Source of the DNA: Rhizopus arrhizus
Lineage: Eukaryota; Mucoromycota; Mucoromycetes; Mucorales; Rhizopodaceae
Length of the DNA stretch: 64,000 nt
NCBI GenBank assembly: GCA_024220505.1
Contig: JAKZZE010000003.1
Coordinates: forward strand, 930,001-994,000
Direction of reading: 5' to 3'
Made by a program: the position numbers and the translations under genes. Positions within the stretch are counted from its first letter, which is position 1, and every line of letters begins with the position of its first letter. Shown here piece after piece: positions 34,001-44,340 of the stretch. Below the pieces are notes generated by a model. It ran no database searches. It was not told the origin of the DNA and saw only the letters and a program-made list of their open reading frames with translations.

Positions 34001-34431
34001 CGCGGAACAAGCTTCTTCGTTACTTGATTCAGCTGCCCTTCTTTGTCTTTTTGTTATTCTCTCTTGTGACTCATTACTATTTCGACTGGACCAATATTCT
34101 TGATACTCCTTAAAAAATACCGTGTTTTCTGCGTTTCTTCCCTGAAATTAAAAGAGATCGAGATACAAGTTAACAATAAGTCTATATCTGATTACATAGG
34201 GTAGTTTATTACATTAAATTCATTAATTTTTTGAGCGATCTCGAATTTATCTGCTCCCTTTGCATCTTCCAAAGCTTTTTTCATCGCGTTGCCGTACCAA
34301 CGATTTATACATCTCTGGTTTCCATCAAAAGTGTTGGCAAAGTCAAAATAATCGTATGCTGGAGAAAGCTGACCGGCTGTTGGTAACCAAGAAAAGTAAG
34401 AATGTCCTGTTGCTTCTGGTGTTTTGAGCAT
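31072..34431 (-). CDS. X2: relative of X1/X3, exon interrupted by element P3
   Basis: The first exon starts MLKTPEATGHSYFSWLPTAG at 34431 and splices (GTAATAA..TTTCAG) to GRNAENTVFFKEYQEYWSS. Further exons include NHS | LRDTKEKAIEDLEYYSFN, which lie on the two sides of P3 and read in one frame if P3 and one TA are ignored. Then come KFIFLDKDSIQHNE...NFTEVMCTHL (32076-31812), PRNPMQQQQLERNTAFLTTI, and DGVAFLIKNKLVTPLFVELSGG. The last exon ends FQYRQALLDQLKA at 31072. The core has D...ELSGG where X1 and X3 have PD...ExK, so the Lys is missing. Two exon joints could not be phased, so the gene may be decayed. Function is unknown. Confidence 0.5.
32185..33822 (-). mobile_element. Tc1/mariner element P, copy P3 (non-autonomous), in an X2 exon
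   Basis: It has TA at 32183-32184 and 33823-33824 and the same ~27-bp TIRs as P2. It is nearly identical to P2 over its whole length, including frameshifts and the IKHVW change. It differs mainly in the last ~150 bp. Coding sequence of X2 resumes in frame on the other side. Confidence 0.92.
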
Positions 34432-34749
34432 AATATTTTTTTAAGGAAGAGGGCAGATAATAAATAGTTGGTTAGATTGTTATGTATTTTAAACCAAAAA
34501 AGTGTTTCAACACTGTCATACAAGTAATTCCATAAGAAATACTGTTAATGCCATACCAAAGGGCTTAAGGTGGCTTGAAAAAATAATAATAAAAATATAC
34601 AAGAAAACCACTCTTTGGCTCTGCGTTAACAATAGTACCTTCATTTCACCTTTTAGTACAAAAAGTCAAATTGATTCGTTTCTTTTAGTTTACAGAGATT
34701 TTACTATTTAAGAACATATAATTTTTGGGCATTATTTTGGATATAGACA

Positions 34750-35307
34750 ATTTTTGTTGATAGCTGGAACGACAAACAATACATACTCTTTTTAAACGCA
34801 ACAGTGTTTAGGAAAGGGGAGTTTTAGGTAAAATATAATATAGTAACAAAGATAAAGAAATACTGTTAGAACTTGGTATCTCTTTATTAAGTTAAGATAA
34901 CTATATCAGATTAAAAAATAAATTCTACATGTAAAAAGTGAGAGTATTTATAGACATGATACGGATAAAGAATTACGACAGATTTATAATCAACTTGACA
35001 GAATAGATGATTACTATTTCTAATTATTAGTTTAGCCTGTTCCTAGCTTGTATTGTCAATTGTTCTGTTGGGATGGTTTCAGATAACTCTGGACATAGGA
35101 CTATTTAAGGAGACGGTACGGATGAATATAAAAACCTTTAATTCCGTGATTGGATATCATTGCTAACAATAATATCTCAGTCAGGATAAATGTTTTCATG
35201 ACTGATGATGATCCGGCAAGTAATCGTCATGCCCTATTCAACATGCTCATATTATCAATAAACTATATTACAACCATGTCATCTTATTTGACTATGTGAA
35301 GTTAATG
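34750..35307 (-). repeat. LTR-like AT-rich DNA
   Basis: Read on the minus strand there is TATAAATACTCTC near 34945 and a TTAATAAAGAG poly(A)-type signal near 34890, the same layout as the other LTRs. No ORF. The ends are not defined. Confidence 0.35.
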
Positions 35308-35466
35308 TGAATAAAGCTTAATATAAAAATCTAATCAAAGTATTTTATTGATCTGTGTTGGGAATAATGTTATAAATGATTCCAAGTTATGTCAACATAT
35401 TATTCAGGATCATATCTGATTCCTTTTACTAAAATAAAGTGACTATAATCTTATGTATCCTTAACA
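35308..35466 (+). repeat. 159-bp dispersed repeat, copy 2
   Basis: It is almost identical to 26607-26765 and ends at CTTAACA in both. DNA on either side differs between the copies. Confidence 0.8.
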
Positions 35467-36158
35467 TTATCCTCCACCAGATTCAACAACACCTTGTTGA
35501 TTCGGCATAAAAGTGAATAGGTATGCGTTATGAAATGTCTAATCAATTTGGTAGACCATTTTCATTCTAAATTGCGGGGTAATTTACAGTGGCTATCTTT
35601 GTCCGGTTTTTTTTTTTTTGTTCAAATATATATAAAGTTTTCAGATACAGCCATCTCAACCTAAACTAATTAATGATAAACAGCAGTAAGATAAAGGCTC
35701 ATATTATTCTTTAATATTTGCTTCTTTTCTCTGTTAATTTGTCTCATTTGAGTTACAAACATGTCCCCTGCATTTCTACAATTTTTCTCACAAGGACGAA
35801 AATTAAAAATCCTTAAAAAAAATGTCTCGCAAAGTTTCCAAATTTGTCACAGTACTCTTTTCTGAAACTCAAAATTCACGAAAGGGTCAGTTTCATTTCC
35901 GATCACTGTCCACGAAATGGATTTCCACATCTATCAACATGGTAGTGCATTTCGTCCCATTGCTAAGTTAAAAAAAATGCATTTATAAACGGATAAACAT
36001 TGTAAGTGTTTATTTTTAATTAAAACTTACTTTAATTTTACAGTATATTCCTTAATTCATCAAAGACTTAAAGCTGATGATTAGGAAAATACATTTATTT
36101 CAATCAAGTGTAAATTTACAGTGCAAATACATTTGCATAAATGCAGTATAAAAGTTCT
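35467..36158. other. intergenic, downstream of the S15 gene
   Basis: I see no gene here. It contains a T13 tract near 35610 and AT-rich DNA likely holding the RPS15 poly(A) site. Confidence 0.4.
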
Positions 36159-36941
36159 TTATTTAAGAGGAACAAACTTGGAAGAGTGAGTAGCACCAAT
36201 ACCGGGACGGCCATGCTTAACGGGCTTATAGGTGATGGAGAATTCACCAAGATAATGGCCAGTCATTTCAGGCTTAATTTCAACTTGGTTGAAGGTCTTA
36301 CCGTTGTAGATACCAACAACGGAACCAATCATTTCAGGAACAATGATCATATCACGGAGGTGAGTCTTAACAACATCAGGTCTTTCTCCAGGAGTAGCAG
36401 CCTTCTTGGCAGCACGGAGCTTCTTAATGAGACCCATAGGCTTACGCTTAAGACCACGTTGGAATCTTCTACGAGCACGGCAGTGAACAAGTTCCATGAA
36501 CTATAAAAAGGTTAAGTACTATCTTTTTATTAATTGCCTAAAGCAATATGTACTTGTTCAGAAGACATATCCAAGAGTTGGTCAAGTTCAACACCACGGT
36601 AGGTAAATTTACGGAAAGTTCTCTTTCTAGGGGCGGTTTGTTCGTCAGCCTAATTAAGTAAAATGATATTTAGTTCCGCGAGATTATTGCACATAAGGAA
36701 GCTTGGAATTAGATTTAACAATAAATTAGGGAAAGGAAGCAAAAGTGTAAATGTTCCAGTTGCGAGGTCCATTAAATACAAAATTACATCGAATACATTT
36801 CAAAAATAATCATCATACATAGTTTATCCATCCCTCTCGTGTTGAGACAAATCAAAATTTTTCATCCTTTATTCCTCCCTCTGTTTTATTTATATTTTCA
36901 TCTGTGTATTCCAAGCTACCGTCACTCTATCTACATACCAT
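36159..36941 (-). CDS. RPS15: 40S ribosomal protein S15 (uS19)
   Basis: There are three exons. Exon 1 contributes only the ATG (36941-36939), followed by GTATGT. Exon 2 (36649-36554) encodes [20 protein letters not shown]. Exon 3 (36500-36159) carries the conserved core: [58 protein letters not shown], and ends [10 protein letters not shown]. Introns are 289 and 53 nt with GT..AG ends. The product is 146 aa, against 142 aa in yeast. It sits in the head of the small subunit near the decoding site. No lesions. It is a functional host gene surrounded by mobile DNA. Confidence 0.95.
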
Positions 36942-37149
36942 GTTAAGCACAAAAGGAAGGATCACTCTTTTCACCAATTTTCTGTAATGAAGTCCTTTCG
37001 ATTGCTATGCGGAAAATTAAATCCAACATAATTGTGCCGGGTCGAGCAGTGATACTTAAATTGAAAGTCCTTCATAGATGGCCAAACATAAAATGACAAC
37101 TTGCTACAGTTGATCCAATAAATTATGTTTTCCGGGCCGAACAAAATAT

Positions 37150-37310
37150 TACCCAATCAGAAGTAAAATGTCACTTAACCAGAAATAAAATGTCACTTAA
37201 TTAGAAGTAAAATGTCTGCCAATCAGAAATTAAATTTTGCTCTCACAGGAACAAAATGTCGTCCAATCAGAAGTAAGTTTTCGCTGCCATAGGAATAAAA
37301 TGTCCCCTCT
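37150..37310 (+). repeat. degenerate ~22-bp repeats 'AGAAGTAAAATGTC...'
   Basis: At least six imperfect units contain AAAATGTC or AAGTTTTCG spaced by CAATCAGAAGTA-like DNA. They sit just upstream of the IS630-like transposase and may be its subterminal binding sites. Confidence 0.55.
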
Positions 37311-37372
37311 TAGTTTTTCTGAGGAAGCTTTTGATTATCTTTTTCTTATAATGTCTATTGTAGCCTTACGAG

Positions 37373-38639
37373 ATGAAGAACTCCTTTTTTTATGAAGATG
37401 GACAAAACAATATTTATAATGAAAACGGTCAATTAACGTATGATCCTATGGAAGATGTCATGTCAACTATCGACGATCCCACTATTATTCTTGAAACTTT
37501 GGTTAATCATTCTTCTTATATGAAGAATAAGCCATTGGAAAAAACAACCAACTGAAAACAAAAAGTGAACTACTTCAAAGCCAGTGAAAGTTGCCTCAAA
37601 GAGGACAAATGCAGAATATAGCATTAATCAGAGGACGACGTTCATCGATCGTATGATCGAATTACCTGTGGGACAGAGGTATGCCGCTGTGGTCGAGAGA
37701 GAATTAAGTATCGAAGAATGAACTGCTCAGCGATGGTGGAGAAGCTACGAAGAGACTGGCGAAGTGCCGATCAAAAAAACAACCAGAAATCCAAGACGCC
37801 CAAATAGCTTCATAGAGGAACACAAAGCTTACGTCTTGGACCTCGTTGATGACGATCCACAGGTTACTGTTTGTGATGTAGTTGAAAGATTGACTAAATC
37901 CTTTGAGGATTTTTCGCTTACAAAATCAGCCATCCATAAGCACATGAACGAAACTTGTAACCTGTCAGTAAAAAAACCACATGAGTCTGAGAAACGCAAT
38001 AGTCCTGAAAACCTACAAGAGAGATACGGGTGGTTTATGAAATGGAAGGATTCAGATGCTGACTTCACGAAAAACTGTATTTTCATTGATGAATCAGGGT
38101 TTCATATCAATATGCGAAAGAATTACGCGTGGTCTAGAAAATCAGAGCGTGCAGTTGTTAAGCTATCTCAAACAAGAGCTGCTTCTCATACAATCATCGG
38201 TGCTATATCTACAAAAGGTGTCATTCATATTGCGTTGAGAAAGCCTCCTCCAAAGGGAACCACTTCTGCTCACTATACAAAGTTTATCAACGAACTCCTT
38301 GACATTCTAGATGATATAGAAGGTATGAAAGAGTCTTATCTGGTTATGGGTAATTACTCTATTCATGGTTATAAACTTATGCAAAACAAAATCTTGAGAA
38401 GAGGTTACAAGCTCGTGTATTTGCCAACATACTCTCCAGAGCTTAACGCAATTGAACAGTTCTGGTCTCTCGTCAAAGGAAAAATGACACGTAACAAGCT
38501 TTTGCAGTCAGAGACCATGTCCAGTAGAATCAAGGACGCCTGTGAGCAAGTCTTATTGAGTGACTTGTATGGTTTTGCAAACCATTCAAAATGTCAAATC
38601 TCGAAATATTATGATAGAATTCCTTTTAAACTTCTTTAA
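37373..38639 (+). pseudogene. IS630/Tc1-superfamily transposase (DDE_3 type), decayed
   Basis: An N-terminal piece (37373-37555, MKNSFFYEDGQNN) is followed by a frameshift near 37560. The second frame then reads RMIELPVGQRYAAVVERELS with a TGA before TAQRWWRSYEE, and is open from 37764 to 38639. HTH segments precede the catalytic domain. The first Asp is in CIFIDESGFHINMRKNYAW. The second motif is YLVMGNYSIHGY, where relatives have Asp-Asn, so the second catalytic Asp is Gly here. The Glu is in YSPELNAIEQFWS. It is inactive by three lesions. No clear TIR was found. Confidence 0.85.
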
Positions 38640-39655
38640 ATATATCTTTCTCTGGTAGTGTAATTATGAATAAAACTCTAGTCAATTTTATAATATGAAT
38701 ATACACTGGTGAGGATGATAAACATTTCCGAATTATTTCTGTACGATCAAAGTTTGAATTTAAACGGTTACGGAGAACACGATTTATTGCATGGCATATG
38801 GGGTTTATATATACCGAATTTTCACAAACAATCATATTTAAGCACGACTAGGTGAGAAGACTGGCGTAGCAGTGACACTTGCCAGAACAAAAGTAGAAGC
38901 TTAGAAGTTATAGAGAAGAGGTCAGGAAAAAATATGGGTTCCAGAGAAGACATTCTTTTTACATTCCAAGGTTAAGGAGTTAGGATTCAGTGAAGCTGGA
39001 AAGGACACAGTACTTCCTATCAATGAAAAGTACATTAATGATGGGTTGTTGAAACTATAAAAGACGCTAAGAGTAGCTTTCTCTGGCTTTGTGGAAACAA
39101 GCTCTTCTCGAATCAGTCAACTCGTTTCCGCGAGGTTTCTTGTAATGGGTAAGGAGAAAATAAAGTGGTAGTTGAAAATCAGTTAATTAAATCAATGTAA
39201 TCTACTTCAAGACCATCAATTTTTAGAAAGTCTTTATTCTAAATAAATACGCATGCACTTTTACACATATATATAGAAGAATAACAGGGGTTTTTTTATT
39301 TAATAACTTGAGGTGTGATTGATTATATTAATAAAACCAAAAAATTTAAGTTCGCTAGTTTTTTTTTTTCATGTGGAATGACTATTGACGATTATATTTA
39401 AATATGGCGATGTAAGAAGTTTAAATATATATTGCAATAACAATAATAGTTGATGATTGGCGTGTAATTCATTAATTATAATAAAAACGAGTTACAGTTG
39501 ATTGTAATTGATTTGATAATTGATTAAAAAGATTTATTGGTTAGTCACTCGGTTTTCTCTTTTTGCTTGATCTTGATAATTGAAATGACCTATAGGAAAG
39601 CCACGATTCCGGAGGATTGCATGATTGACGATGCATTGAACTGTTTGCTGTTATA
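38640..39655. other. gene-poor stretch with a coding-like relic
   Basis: At about 38930-39150 the plus strand reads PEKTFFLHSKVKELGFSEAG and later SSSRISQLVSARFLVMG with a stop and shift between. I do not recognise the family. The rest is AT-rich. Confidence 0.35.
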
Positions 39656-42223
39656 GTGTAATCTTCTGCTTTTTTTACATTTTCAAGAGTGATATTCTGT
39701 TTGTATTATTTAGAAAAGAAGTTAAGGTTAGCAAGATATAAATGTTTTAATCAAATACTTTGTTCTTACTTTAACTTGAACAAGCTTAGAAATGAAGGCA
39801 GGTAATAAATGTAATTCTTCGATGTTTCTACATAAAGTAACCTTTGATAACTTCACCATTCGATATGTGTAAGGAGATGGCATATCCATTACATATGTGT
39901 TTAAATTTTCGCCTTGACATAACAGCCCGCAGACTGTACGTTTAGGTACTCTTTTCTCTACTAAATCATTATACACAAGTTTCATCTGTTTTCCTAATTT
40001 GATTAAGTCAGATTCTACGGCTGAATTACGAGACTTGGGTTTGAATTCTGCGACAATAACGATACATCTAATATTAATGATACGGCTAAAGACCTGAAAA
40101 TCAGGTTTAAACGTCGGGTCTGTTGTAGAACAGTAACTGATCGTAGTAGACATTGATAAATATAAGTCTTAATACAAGGTCATAATTAAATAAAATAAAA
40201 TGTAAGTTTATTTAAATATGATCATACAATCAATTCCAATTAAACATATTCTTTTAGAATATGTTTTGTATTAATGAGAGTTCTTTGATAAGAAGAAGTA
40301 TCAACTAAAATAACAAGATCCAATCCAATATCAGGAATATTGCTAATCTTTCATATAACTGAAACAACGCGTAAAATAATGTTATTCAAATCAGTGAGGA
40401 ATTCCCAGAATAAAAGATAATCTATGACAGACATACAAAAGAACAAATGAAGAGTTTTCATAATCATAATTATAGATGACACTTGCTAAAGTACCTGAAT
40501 ATTAGAAGAACGCTTACAATAGAAGATATCAAGCCACTCACTCAATAAGATATAAATACCTGCCTTCAATTAGAATAATTTTTACTTTAACTTAAACTGA
40601 AATAAAGATCAGTCTCAAAAAGTACACAAACTGTTTATTTTTGTTTCCACCTTTTATTTTATTATCTTAACCATTATACAACAGGGTCTTCGTTTAAGGC
40701 GCCATTGGCCCTATGAAAGTGTATCAAATTCATGTAGATTAGTCATCTATTCCTACAAAAGCTGCCACAAAAGCTGCCAACTTACCATCGAACAGTGAAT
40801 TTCTTATCCATACTATAAATTAACTGAAGTATGGGTGCTAAATAATGGTGTACATAAGAGTCTTCGATCGAACTATCATGAGAACCAGCAATAAACACAG
40901 GTAATCTAAATAAATATATGGTATCTATTAGTAACTCATTATAGCATGTTGGCCTTTATGTATATTTACAACTGCGTCAAAGTATGAGCCATATGTAAAT
41001 CGACCTCATTGACTTGTTCATTCGCTTGAATTAAAAAATCAGTACATAATTTCAATGTTGACTTTAAATCATCAGGAGGATTCTTCAGACAAACAAGTTC
41101 ATTAGTTATCACAACACATGCATCAAAACCTATAATATTAACTTACTTCAGCAATTTCCAGATACCAAACATGGGATTTATTTGGCTTGTGAGGGCGGTA
41201 GCAGCTAAAGCTGATATCAGACATTACCACTTTATGCAATTCCGCTCCAAAATATTTGGTTATAGACCCATCAATATTTTCATCAAAAATATATATGTCG
41301 TTAAGTGATCTATAAAATAAAATATTGTGAATCAATCATATTCATGCTTGAGCATTTTTTCTCTTCACTTACAGGAGTCTGATGTCTGAAAGACTAGCTG
41401 GATTCTTTTTTAAAGCTAATGTGTTTCCTTTCACCGATTTACATTTGTCAGATACATTAAAATTCCCAATAATTCAATCATCGTCATCGCTTTGTTTAAC
41501 TATTTCTTCAGAGGAGTCATCATGAAGAAGAAAACAATCTGCAGTCCGTTGGGAATGGTGGTCAAAAGTCAGATCAGATGGAAATTCAGCTTCTTTATCT
41601 TCATCAACTTCGCTATTTTCTTGATCTTCACTATCTTTTCTCTCTTTCAACTAAAAATAAATAAAAAAGGTTTACTTTTTTGAATATTTGCATTTATGTT
41701 TTTTAAAAATTTCTTCGCTTACAGTTTCGTGTGGTTTTGAGCCTGACACTAATTCATCATAATATTCATCGTTACATTGTGATGTTATTAAAGTTGCATT
41801 TCTGTGTCCTTGTGTTCTGTTGAATTTCTTCAGTTCCTCCGTTTGAAATTTTATGATCCTTGAGGCGAACGTTTTATCAAACAGACTTTTAATATGATCC
41901 TGTTTTAAATAACGAGAACACTTCAAGCTATACGAGGCCAATGTAGTATTATTTTTCGTTTTTTGATGTATTGATTCCAAAGAGGTAACAATATTATTAA
42001 AAACTTTTATGCTTTCAAGCGTGTCGTGATAACATTTAATAGATTCAGCAATCAGTTTAGTCACATTAGACCATTGAATTGTTGGTAGATTATTGAACAC
42101 CTCATCAATCATTAGTGAACTGCATTGTTTCTCTGTCAACTTGAAATCTTTGATTCTTTTTTCTGGAGTAGGTTTTCTCATTGTTGAATTCGAATCACTA
42201 CTTCCTGCTTTTCTTTTAGGCAT
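39656..42223 (-). pseudogene. X3: PD-(D/E)XK-like family gene, broken by a stop and a solo LTR
   Basis: Exon 1 starts MPKRKAGSSDSNSTMRKPTP at 42223 and ends at GAAACT|GTAAGC (41723). After a 72-nt intron exon 2 encodes an acidic stretch and hits TGA (DDDD-stop-IIGNFNVSDK). Next is 41335-41138 (IYIFDENIDGSITKYFGAEL). Then SYVHHYLAPILQLIYSMDKK runs to a Trp codon split by an intron (40785-40711). The core exon reads ANGALNEDPTFKPDFQVF, then IVIVAEFKPKSRN and SDLIKLGKQMK, a PD...ExK arrangement, followed by VCGLLCQGENLNTYVMDMPS. LTR-gamma sits inside this exon. Overall layout matches X1. Role unknown; the nuclease call is an inference. Confidence 0.6.
40121..40683 (+). repeat. solo LTR-gamma with 5-bp target duplication
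   Basis: It starts TGTTGTAGAACAG and ends TATACAACA, with GGGTC on both sides (40116-40120 and 40684-40688). Promoter TATAAATACC and AATAAAG lie inside. It is inserted in the PD...ExK exon of X3; the reading frame is continuous once the LTR and one GGGTC are ignored. Confidence 0.95.
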
Positions 42224-42259
42224 AGTATATTTTATTAAAGTGAAAAAAAAAGGTTAATG

Positions 42260-42343
42260 CTTAATGCACGCACCAAGTATTTACACGCACAAATTCGCAT
42301 CACACTTTATGAATTTGTGCGTGTAAATAGTACGTGCATTAAG
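42260..42343. repeat. 84-bp near-perfect palindrome (hairpin)
   Basis: The left arm CTTAATGCACG...CACAAATTC (42260-42296) pairs with GAATTTGTGCG...CATTAAG (42311-42343), with a 14-nt loop and few mismatches. It lies between the X3 start and a LINE relic. It could be a fold-back element or a bidirectional regulatory site. Confidence 0.85.
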
Positions 42344-42418
42344 AGTTACTCTTTTTGGCTATTAGACGGAGCATAAATAGCCTAAGAGTTGGGAAGAAAA
42401 AATGTGAATCTTGAGGAT

Positions 42419-43140
42419 TTATCTAGTGGCTCTTGCTACTACTTCTTGAGGCCAGAATTGATGTTCATCAAAAATAAATTTCCAGTGGAGTTGCCATAAA
42501 GAGAGCAGTACAGAAGCTATGATATCCAAGTAGGTCACCGAAAGTGAAGGAGCGACTTCAATGCCAGAGGAAGAAGGGAGTTGAATGAGGCTGTAAGTCA
42601 ACCTGGCAGGGTCAACGAAGAAGCGAGAAGCAATTGTTTGCCAGATTTCATTTTTAAAAGGACAAGACCAGACAAAGTGTTCTTCAGAGTCGATATCGCC
42701 GCAGTATACACAACCAGGGTCTGGAAATCGGTTTGAGATTAACTGGTGAAGACGTTCCTTACACGGCATTTTGTGATGATAAAGTCTCCAGAGTAGTGTA
42801 TGGGCTCTGTGTGGGAAAGATGCCTTCCAGAATCGGCGCCAGGCAAGAGGGCTTGCACGCGGATATGCTGTTGGCAACGTGGATAAGTGGGAGAGTTGAG
42901 ATTCACGAAACCATTTTGTATTCAAAGAAGCAATAAGAGTTCCGTCTGATAAAATTGAATCTAGAATGTTGTCAAAGTCTGTTTCAGTAAGTGCAGGAAG
43001 TGGTAGTACTGAAGAAATCATGTGGATCGAATTGTGTGGGCATTTGAATCGCTGGAAGAAGGTGGTTTCCTGTATACGACATAGTTGAAGCTGTCTAAAG
43101 TAATTCTTGTTCTTAAAGCGAAATGGGGAGAAAAAATAAA
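42419..43140 (-). pseudogene. LINE ORF2 C-terminal fragment (zinc-motif domain)
   Basis: The frame reads LAWRRFWKASFPHRAHTLLW, RLYHHKMPCKERLHQLISNR, CVYCGDIDSEEHFVWSCPFK and ends VVARATR at 42419. The C-x2-C...H-x4-C pattern is the zf-RVT-like domain found after the RT in LINEs. It is 5'-truncated, and the upstream A/T-rich tract is low complexity. Orientation is opposite to the next two LINE copies. Confidence 0.82.
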
Positions 43141-43173
43141 AATAAAAATAAATAAATAAAAATAAAAAAACTA

Positions 43174-43272
43174 CACTATTTCCAGAAATTGAAGTCGCAT
43201 TTTGTAAAGTTTTATAATACAATTATATGTAATTGCGACAAGTCACGGCGACTTTAATTTCTGGAAATAGTG
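43174..43272. mobile_element. 99-bp MITE with ~26-bp TIRs, TA flanks
   Basis: CACTATTTCCAGAAATTGAA at the left is mirrored by TTCTGGAAATAGTG at the right, flanked by TA (43172-43173, 43273-43274). There is no ORF. The TA duplication suggests mobilisation by a Tc1/mariner-type transposase, none of which matches these ends in this window. Confidence 0.88.
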
Positions 43273-43285
43273 TATTGGTTATTCT

Positions 43286-44326
43286 ACTTTCCATAGATTC
43301 TTGCCTTATTTGGAAAGCTATCCACAACAACAGACTTGATCCATGCCAACTGTAAAGCAGCTACAAGCAGAACTCGCTGCAGCTAAGGCTGAAATCACCC
43401 GACTCAAGCAACAAAACGCTTCCCTCCTTGAGCGATTAGCTCATGCATCCAACGCCGTTGCTTCTAAGAAACCCGCTTCCACTTTGGTCTCCTCTCCACC
43501 GGTACCTCCTCCACTTACGTCTCCCTCACTGGCATCCGAAACCTCATCGCAACCCAAGTCTCCTCAGAAACGTCCTCCGCCTTCCAATTTAGGTTCTTCT
43601 CCCCCTCAGAAAGCTGCCAAGCTTAAAGCTTCCACGCCCCTTCCTAGTCAAATGGCTGCTGCTGGCACCTTCAGTGTTCGCTCGACCAACCATGGCTACA
43701 AATTCCTATACCTGCCTATACGCCGCCGCCTTCCTATAGGTCAAATACGCTCTCGTCTACGACAATTGAATATTAATACCAGGCGTATCCTCAACATTCA
43801 TTACCCCGACCGCGACCTTGTTGCCCTCCTAATTCATAATGATTACGAAACTGAACTCCGTTCGCTATTAAAGAACTTTGAGATCCCCGTTCAAGATGAT
43901 TATGATCCTTTAGACCCCTCGAACCTTCGTGATCCTAAATACGACGACTATGACGAAGCTGACAGGACGTGCGCCGCACGTGGCCTGTTTCTGTGTCGTA
44001 TCCTTCGTGCTCTCGATCACCTTAGTGGCCCTATCAAGCGGGCTGTAGCCAGTTTCTTCGCTAACAAAGGATATATAGATCGTGGCGACTTTCCTGAGCT
44101 CTTTCCCGTCAAAAACACATGAGCTCTACTTACTGTTTTCTCAATAGCCTCTCTTTCTGGGATCCATTTCTCTGTCCCCTTTCTTCAAACTATAACTTTT
44201 TTACCCTCAATCCCAGAGGGGTTTTTAGATACTTCTTTCACTCTTTGAACTGACCCGGGCAAAATTAGTATAAAAATACTGCGTGCCCACTTGGGTTTAA
44301 TAAATAAATAAAGCTTGTTTAATCGT
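43286..44326 (+). mobile_element. ORF1-only LINE (copy B)
   Basis: A full ORF1 is followed within ~80 bp by the LINE 3' tail (TTTTTACCCTCAATCCCAGA, GAACTGACCCGGGC, AATAAATAAATAAAGCTTG), with no ORF2. Flanks are TATTGGTTATTCT before it (43273-43285) and GTATTGGTTATTCT after it (44327-44340). It is a non-autonomous 'half-LINE'. Confidence 0.8.
43343..44122 (+). CDS. LINE ORF1 protein (copy B), intact
   Basis: It encodes 259 aa from the ATG at 43343. An N-terminal coiled coil (LQAELAAAKAEITRLKQQNA) leads into a Pro/Ser-rich linker, then a basic C-terminal domain with YKFLYLPIRRRLP, ILNIHYPDRDLVALLIHNDY and LFLCRILRALDHL. That domain aligns with ORF1 of the LINE at 2268-3434 (LPSRYR, HFPDNHVVALLIHNDY, LLRALDH). 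It has no stops although the element lacks ORF2. Such proteins bind the element RNA. It may still be translated if the copy is transcribed. Confidence 0.82.
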   Translation: MPTVKQLQAELAAAKAEITRLKQQNASLLERLAHASNAVASKKPASTLVSSPPVPPPLTSPSLASETSSQPKSPQKRPPPSNLGSSPPQKAAKLKASTPLPSQMAAAGTFSVRSTNHGYKFLYLPIRRRLPIGQIRSRLRQLNINTRRILNIHYPDRDLVALLIHNDYETELRSLLKNFEIPVQDDYDPLDPSNLRDPKYDDYDEADRTCAARGLFLCRILRALDHLSGPIKRAVASFFANKGYIDRGDFPELFPVKNT

Positions 44327-44340
44327 ATTGGTTATTCTGC

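Noticed and set aside
36650..36938. C/D snoRNA in RPS15 intron 1 (ATGATGA present)
   Set aside because: No CTGA D box or terminal stem was found at a suitable distance.
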